Origin: Guadua angustifolia
Taxonomy: Eukaryota > Streptophyta > Magnoliopsida > Poales > Poaceae
DNA length: 64,000 nucleotides
Direction of reading: 5' to 3'
Assembly (NCBI GenBank): GCA_036346375.1
Contig: CM070511.1
Coordinates: forward strand, 11,160,001 to 11,224,000
Under the pieces are notes generated by a model, which had not been told where the DNA came from, did not search any database, and saw nothing but the letters and a program-made list of their open reading frames with translations. Positions 58,311 to 64,000 of this stretch are shown piece by piece. The position numbers and the translations under genes were made by a program. The first letter of the stretch is position 1. Every line of letters begins with the position of its first letter.

Positions 58311-59820
58311 TGGTCTCAATATCTCACCCGGGCGGTCCGTTAGCCATCGAGGACAGCCGAGAATTGGCGAATTCCTACAATGTGGAGTTGTTATAAAGTT
58401 TTATCCATGAAAACCGTAAGTACCCGGTGATTTGCTTTGATCAGCCTCGGGATAGTCTTATCCCCCAGCTGATCGGCGGTCATTGGTTGTTGATAATGTT
58501 ATTATCTTGAGGATTTTCGACTTTGTCATTATTCCTCTTTTTATGCCCTACGAGGTAGTCTGCTGCATGTATGCTATTGGTTCCTAGGTTTTAGCAATCC
58601 CTTGTTTGTTCATAATTATGCCTGGTATCTGTGTCGGGTAAGGACGGGCAACCGGGGAGCGGATTTGGCACAATGCTTAAATGTGGTTCATACACCTCGG
58701 GTTGGCTCTCAGAAGCACCGCAGGTCGTTACCGCAAACACTGCTGGCCTAGTATCCTTCCTAGTAGTTCGCTGCTTTACCGCACAATGCCATGGGCCGTG
58801 TTTTGGAGAAACGGCGGCAACATGGAAGCCAAAACGAGTGAACCAATATTACCCTATGCGCCGACTCATGTTGTCATGATCTATATTGTATGCGTCCTGC
58901 ATGATATTTATTTATCCTTACAATAACTGCATATGTGCGTGAGTAAAACTTTAAAGCCTTGGTTCAATTCGAGAAGAAAAATTTAATGGTCAACCACCAA
59001 GATTCTACGCTGGTCGCCTCACCGCTTGGGGGCTGGTCACCAAGACTCCACCGGTCGCCCGAGGATTTGGGTCGCCCAATGCCAGGGGTCGGTCGCTCAA
59101 GACTCCAAAATTGGTCGCCTCAAGGTTCTACCGTCGCGACAACAGCTGGGGTTAGTCGCCAACCGCTGATCGCACCGCCTAGTGCATAAGCCGATAAGGT
59201 TTTAAACAACACTCTCGATTGTTCGCTATGCATATGCCAAAATTAATCAAATTATGCATGGTTATCACCGACGCCGCAAACCCGACGCTCCTTGGTGATA
59301 AAAGAAAAGTCTTCAGCAGAGCGCCTAGTAAAGTTAAGTGACCAGAGTGTAAATTGGGCACGGAGCTCAAACACGCTCAGACGCCTCGGTTGGCTCTCGG
59401 CACCGGCCGGTTGTCACCGCGGAGCGCTGGCCCAAGACCACCCCCGGGGCTTATTATTGCGCCACACTGGGTACGATTCTAAGAGATCACAAGGATTTAA
59501 GTTCAAAAGGTTTCAGCCAATGACAACCTTGCATAAAATCTTGACTAAGAAACCATTATGTGCTCAAGCACAAACTATTACGCCAAAACTGCTTTTGCCT
59601 AAGTTCTATGTAACTTGCACGTATTATGTTTGCATTTGTGGCTAGTCGATGCAACCTCTACAGAATTCCGACGCTGTTCGACTCAAAAGCCTAATTGGCG
59701 CCTCAATTAAATTTTAAAAGTTGGCCATCTAGCAATTCGACATGCAATACCAAATAAGCACAGCAAATGAGCATGAAGGTAAAACCGAAAACATCCATTA
59801 CAACTAAAGTTTGTTGAAGT
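58311..59820. other. Spacer between integrase and antisense ORF in gypsy B
   Basis: No gene is seen. Degenerate GC-rich repeats around GGTCGCC and GGGGCTGGTC lie at about 59010-59165, the counterpart of 31803-31890 in element A. As in A, convergent transcription units would meet here. Confidence 0.5.
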
Positions 59821-59895
59821 GTTCATACAGTAGAAAAGGTTGATCGACAAAAGAAATAAAAGCAAAAAGTGAGCGGCGCCCAAATTCTTCACTCA

Positions 59896-62250
59896 TCACC
59901 CATGTCGATGTCGCCGCCTTTCTTCCTCTCGCCACCGGGTGGCGATATCCATGGCCACCGCTGCACTTGCCGCTTGCACACGCGTTCTCTCGCCTCGGGC
60001 GGCGCTCCCACGATGCCGGGTCTCCATCGCCGCCATCGGGTCCAGAGAAGGCCGGCTGCCCAAAGAAGCCAAGACAAAGGTGGCGGTCATCAAGAACCTC
60101 TTGCCCTCGGCGGAGCGTGCGGCGTGGCGGTGGGCAATCCCCGGAGTGCTTCCGCGACCTAGTTGGTCGCGTGAGGCGATTGCGTGGCGCGTGGTCCCGA
60201 GGGCGCCCAGACCACGCCCAAAGGTTCCTGCATCTTTGATGCGCCAAAAGCTCCCTTGAGCATGGTGGCGAGATTGCGCCGAGGCGGTCAGCCCATACTC
60301 AGAGGCCCTCTCCGCCGCCCTCTCCGCCACACGCCGCATGGTAGCTGTGGCGGCCGCGTGGTCCTTTCTTGTGCCACCATCAGATCCGACCTCTCCCGCC
60401 TCCCTGCACGCGTCGCCGATGGCCCCCCGCACAATTGCCTCGCCATCCGGCTCCATGCCCAGCAGCCTGGCCAAGCGCACGAGTAAATCAGGTAAACCAT
60501 CGAGCTCTGTGAAGAGCTCAGCGGAACGTACTGCAGGAGTGGTGACGGTGCTGGCGGCGAGTGGGCGAGGTGCGCCGATGTCAGGGCCGCCTGCTCCTGT
60601 CCCGGTGGTAGTGGCGGCCGGCGCACGCTCGAGCGAGGTCTCTCCGCAGCGCAGTGGCGCTCGCCTTTGAGCATCTTGAGGGGCCGCCTTGGCGCCGCCT
60701 CAAGCCGAAAGCCGCCTTGGGGACCTCAAGCCCGCTTTGTCGAGTGGCGTGTGGGTCCCCGTGGCGTGGCGTGGCGCCGCGGAGGATGAGACCGCACCAC
60801 GGAAGGAGTCGGAGGCGAGAAGGCAACGGAGCCGAGCCTGCTGCATTGGCACCGGTGGCGGCGGTGCCGGGCGCGCCGGAGGTGGAGATATCGGCACTGC
60901 GGAGGCGGCGCGCGGTAGTCGGCGCTGCAATTGGGGCGGCGGTACCGCCCCATGTGAGGTCATCGCCACCCTTGGGCTGGTGGCGGAGGTTTCGCCGCGA
61001 TGGCGTTTTCAAGCCCGACCAAGTGTCCGGACAAGCGTACCGCTTGCCCATCGCCTGATCGCTGGGGGAGGTGCGCCCCATCGATCGTGAAATGGCGCAC
61101 CACTGGCGAGGCCGGTGGAGTCCATTACGGCAAGAACTCGACGATCCTCAGCGCCCACAGCTCCAAGTCACGAGTGGTCGGGCCGATGAAGAAAATTCAG
61201 GCTTCGGCTGACCGGGCATAAGCCCGGAGAGCCACCGCCGAGGCGTGGTCCATCCAAGTTTCTGCGGCCAAAAGTTGAAAAAGATGCGCGGTTGGTAGGG
61301 GGCAACACAAAAGAGACATGAATGCAGAAAAAAGCCAAAAATAGCAAGGAAATCTACGGCCAGGAAGGTACGGTGATGTCGTGTCGCCGGTATCGCCATG
61401 TCGGTGAATATGGCGCATTTAAGGGGCTAAGTCTCGGATACAAAATCCTAACAACCAGCGCCCAGTTAACCCGGGCCCCCGCAGGTTATTGATGCGATCG
61501 CCATTGCTGAAGCTCGCCGCCTCTTCGAAGGCGAGTTCTCAGCCTTTGCGGTTACCACTGTCTTGCTGGGCACCCCTAGAGCCTCAACGCCATGTGTTGC
61601 CGTTGACGTGACAACCAATCGCATGCGCCAGCCTTCCAGTTTGATCTGGCTAGAAGGGAGTAACGAGCCGCCATCCCATCCCGAGACGGAAATGGCAGCC
61701 TCAAAGTAGCCACCGCTTCTGGAGGAGGCGCAAGAAAAGAAGTAGCGAAAAAGTGGGAGATTTGGCATCACCCCATGAACATTTCACGAGGTGTGCGAAG
61801 ATGGCGAGAAAAGAATGGAGTTGGGGGTGAGGTGAAGGTGTTGGATTTCAGAAGTGGAGGACGGTGAGTAAAAAGTCGTAAAAAGGCGGCACTAAGCTCA
61901 GCATGATGCCCCACACGAAGATGATAATCTCGCCACGGGCACTGTGGCGAGGGGTCCCGCCAGAAAAGAGAGAGTCTTCGCACAATGGTGGGGAGTCTCC
62001 CCACTGTGTAGGAGTCCACTGTGGAAGCAGAAAAGGAAGGCGATCCGAGGAAGCCATGGAAGTAAGAAGGGCAAAAACAAGGAAAGCTTAAAGCAAGAAG
62101 ATGAAGTCTCAGAAGGGTGCAAAAGCGTGAACCGCCTGCGTGCGGATGGGCCTATTTGTATTCCCCACTCGCACCGACGGCTCACTGAAGATACGAGATC
62201 GTGCACTGCCGTGTCCCCAAAAAATCGGGCGATGCAATGAAGCACAAGAA
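59896..62250 (-). pseudogene. Antisense ORF region of gypsy element B (Transposase_28-like)
   Basis: It is coded opposite to gag-pol. The N-terminal, Transposase_28-like part lies at about 61466-62057 and reads PFYDFLLTVLHF, FLRLFTHRPP and, after a frame change, MPNLPLFRYFF. A worn middle follows. The last part is an open frame at 59896-60480 with LARLLGMEPDGEAIVRGAI and an Ala/Arg-rich tail (TMRRVAERAAERASEYG), probably helical. The layout equals that in element A. The function is unknown. Confidence 0.6.
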
Positions 62251-62355
62251 TCGAGGCGGTCAGATCCTCATGAGTGGTGGCCCCATCCAAGAATGCACCG
62301 CATTTAATGTAAGATCTTGAAAAGTTCTAATGTGCTTCTTGTGGGCCCGGCTACT

Positions 62356-63587
62356 TGCTTGTACTTTACACAGGTACCTCTTCGCCACACAAAAGCATGC
62401 GGCCCACGGGCGCCTCTAGCAGCAGGTGGGTGCTTACACCCCGCTTACATGACGCCGGTCCACGGGCGCTACGGGCGGCAGGTGCGGCGGCCACGCCATG
62501 CTCGCCTGCGTCCGCGCCCACGGGCAAGGCGTACGGGCGAGCACGCCTGCCCACCGTGTCGGTCCACGTGGCGCGGCGGCGAGCGGTGGGGCGTTATGCC
62601 TCGCGCCGCCGGCCGCCGTGGCGGCCTAGCGAGCGTCGGCGAAAGCACGCTTCGCCCACCGTGTCGGTCCACGGGCGCGCAGCGAGAAGGTGGGCGCCGC
62701 CGCTCCTCGGCGCCAGCCACGTGGTAGTTTTGGGCGCGCGGGCGAGCACGCCGCCCACCGGTGTCGGTCCACGTGGCGCGCTGAGCTGGGCGCCACGCCT
62801 GCTGCCGGGCGCTTAGTCCACGGGCGGCTTAGCGGGCGCCGGGCGATTACGCCGCCCACCGGTGTCGGTCCACGGGCGCGCGGCGCAGTGGTGTGGCGGC
62901 CACGCCGCCGCCGGCCGCCCCACGGGCGGGTGGGCGAAGCACGCTTTGTTCATCCCGCCATGCAAAAAGGTGGGTGCGGTGGCTTGCCTCAAGGTCTCCT
63001 TCCCGACGCATCGTGTCGTGGACAGGCCCACTGCATCGTGCACGCCGATTCAAGGAATTCGCAACAAGCCTGCTCTCCGACGCCTCACACCTACCCGTGG
63101 CGGAGGGTCACATTCCGTAAGAATTGGGTGAAGGCATGCACCGGCATTGATTAGGGTCAAGGAATGGGACAACGATAAAGGCGAGTAAATGCATGTGAGA
63201 TAAGCATGATGACATCCTCCTCCATCTCGACTCGTGTAAGCCCGTGCATATAAGGGCACTTGAGAGCATAGGGGGGGATGGAAGAGAAAAAGAGAGGAAG
63301 GAAAAAAGAGGCTCAACAGAAGAGCTGGTCATCAGCAAGCTCTGTAACCAAGCCCAAAACACTCAATCCAAAATCAGGCAGGACGTAAGGCTGTTACCCT
63401 TCTTGGAGGGGGCCTGAACCTGGGGAAAATCGGTGTGTGTTCATCGAATTGAAGGGGCACTATGATTCGTTAGTGTGAGAGGTACTGGGGTTTCCCTCTG
63501 CTAGGGTTAGCCAATTACCAAAGCCACCCCCCTATCGAACTAAACCCGGTCCATAGGCTCGGGCATGTCAGGTGGAATACACCGACA
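62356..63587 (+). repeat. 3' LTR of gypsy element B
   Basis: About 1232 bp, some 280 bp longer than the 5' LTR because its U3 half (62400-62940) has more of the GC-rich units, each with a TGTCGGTCCACG core (near 62558, 62660, 62760 and 62862). The start is worn (TTGCTTGTAC instead of TGTCGGCGTAC), so the left border is good to a few bases. The right end CACCGACA is exact. Confidence 0.88.
63247..63254 (+). promoter_or_regulatory. TATA box of gypsy B 3' LTR
   Basis: CATATAAG, same context as 52396-52403. Confidence 0.55.
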
Positions 63588-63835
63588 GCTGCAATGCGAA
63601 CCCGGGCTCGTGGCTGGAGCCGATCTAGCAGAGGCAGGCTTGGTATTACCTGGCCGAAACCCACCAACCTGGCATAAACTGAAGGGTGATAGAACTTGTA
63701 GGATGACTGAAAGGTCTGATTCCTGATGTTAAGGCTGATGTGTAGAATGCTTGGGGATAAGAAAAATTTATACAAGTCAAGGGTTGTTCGAGACATCATG
63801 GAGCTGTCGGCTTCTAATTTCAAGAATGAGGGCTA
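63588..63835 (-). pseudogene. PMD-like exon, upstream half, cut by gypsy element B
   Basis: The minus frame opens after a TTATCTGTAG sequence (63834-63843), a plausible splice acceptor, and reads KLEADSSMMSRTTLDLYKFF, then YHPSVYARLVGFGQVIP and LLDRLQPRARVRIAA up to the insertion. The Y-P-x-x-x-A-R-x-x-G-F-x-Q pattern is like that in plant mobile domain proteins. It continues in frame at 51787. The upstream exons lie outside or are worn. Confidence 0.55.
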
Positions 63836-64000
63836 CAGATAATCGGATGCCCCGCTATAACTGAAGAAATCTTGTTGCTTGAAGTCTTCACTAATTATTC
63901 ATAGAAAGAATGACATATATTTTCTCGAGCCGACGAGGGTGATCCTTGTCTCATTTCTGGAGCACATAATGAATCTCTTGCCATGCGATTGACTAGCTCG
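63836..64000. other. Right window end, probable intron of the PMD-like gene
   Basis: On the minus strand this has stops in the frame used by the exon and ends in an acceptor-like site. No further exon is clear before the window ends. Confidence 0.35.

Larger units (their letters stand above)
51788..63587 (+). mobile_element. Ty3/gypsy retrotransposon B, Tat lineage, full length, defective
   Basis: An 11,800-bp element on the plus strand with GCTGC duplicated at 51783-51787 and 63588-63592. LTRs are 51788-52735 and about 62356-63587. It has gag, protease, reverse transcriptase, RNase H, archaeal-type RNase H and integrase in that order, then a spacer and a minus-strand antisense ORF region before the 3' LTR. 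It is the same family as element A. The last 330 bp of its LTRs differ at about five positions, which indicates a recent insertion, while the coding part has many frameshifts and stops. Confidence 0.94.

Overview
This window is nuclear DNA from a flowering plant, most probably a monocot and probably a grass. The evidence is the mix of element families: a SIRE-like Ty1/copia element, Tat-type Ty3/gypsy elements with two RNase H domains and an antisense ORF, an En/Spm (CACTA) element, a Mutator-like transposase joined to a plant mobile domain (PMD), a Tourist-type MITE and a TRIM. No host gene with a recognisable cellular function, no rRNA or tRNA gene and no CRISPR array was seen. Species cannot be fixed from the sequence alone.

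Layout, left half. Positions 1-1088 are unassigned flank. A copia element (1089-12101, minus strand, target duplication GTATG) lies next to a decayed plus-strand MULE transposase gene that starts near 12107. That gene is split inside its transposase exon by a 10.3-kb CACTA element (13297-23604, genes on minus, duplication AGA). It resumes at 23605 in the same reading sense and runs through the DDE region, a SWIM finger, a zinc knuckle and a PMD-like region to about 27240. A Tat-type gypsy element (A, 27518-38991, minus strand, duplication TTTAG) follows directly.

Middle. A 3.7-kb solo LTR (39421-43119, duplication CAAGC), a 677-bp TRIM (43697-44373, duplication GTGAA) and a 31-bp tandem array (44673-45199) come next. 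After them two truncated LTRs of the solo-LTR family face each other head to head (about 45326-47935 minus, about 47943-51264 plus). A 179-bp Tourist-like MITE (46698-46876) sits in the first of these.

Right end. A second Tat-type gypsy element (B, 51788-63587, plus strand, duplication GCTGC) has landed inside a minus-strand PMD-like exon whose halves lie at 51548-51787 and 63588-63835.

How the parts relate: the oldest layer is the MULE and the PMD-like gene, into which younger elements inserted. Most insertions still show exact target duplications and similar LTR pairs, yet nearly all coding parts carry frameshifts, stops or lost catalytic residues. The elements would therefore depend on proteins supplied elsewhere, unless part of the damage is consensus error in the assembly. 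The two Tat elements keep sense gag-pol on one strand and an antisense ORF downstream of integrase on the other.
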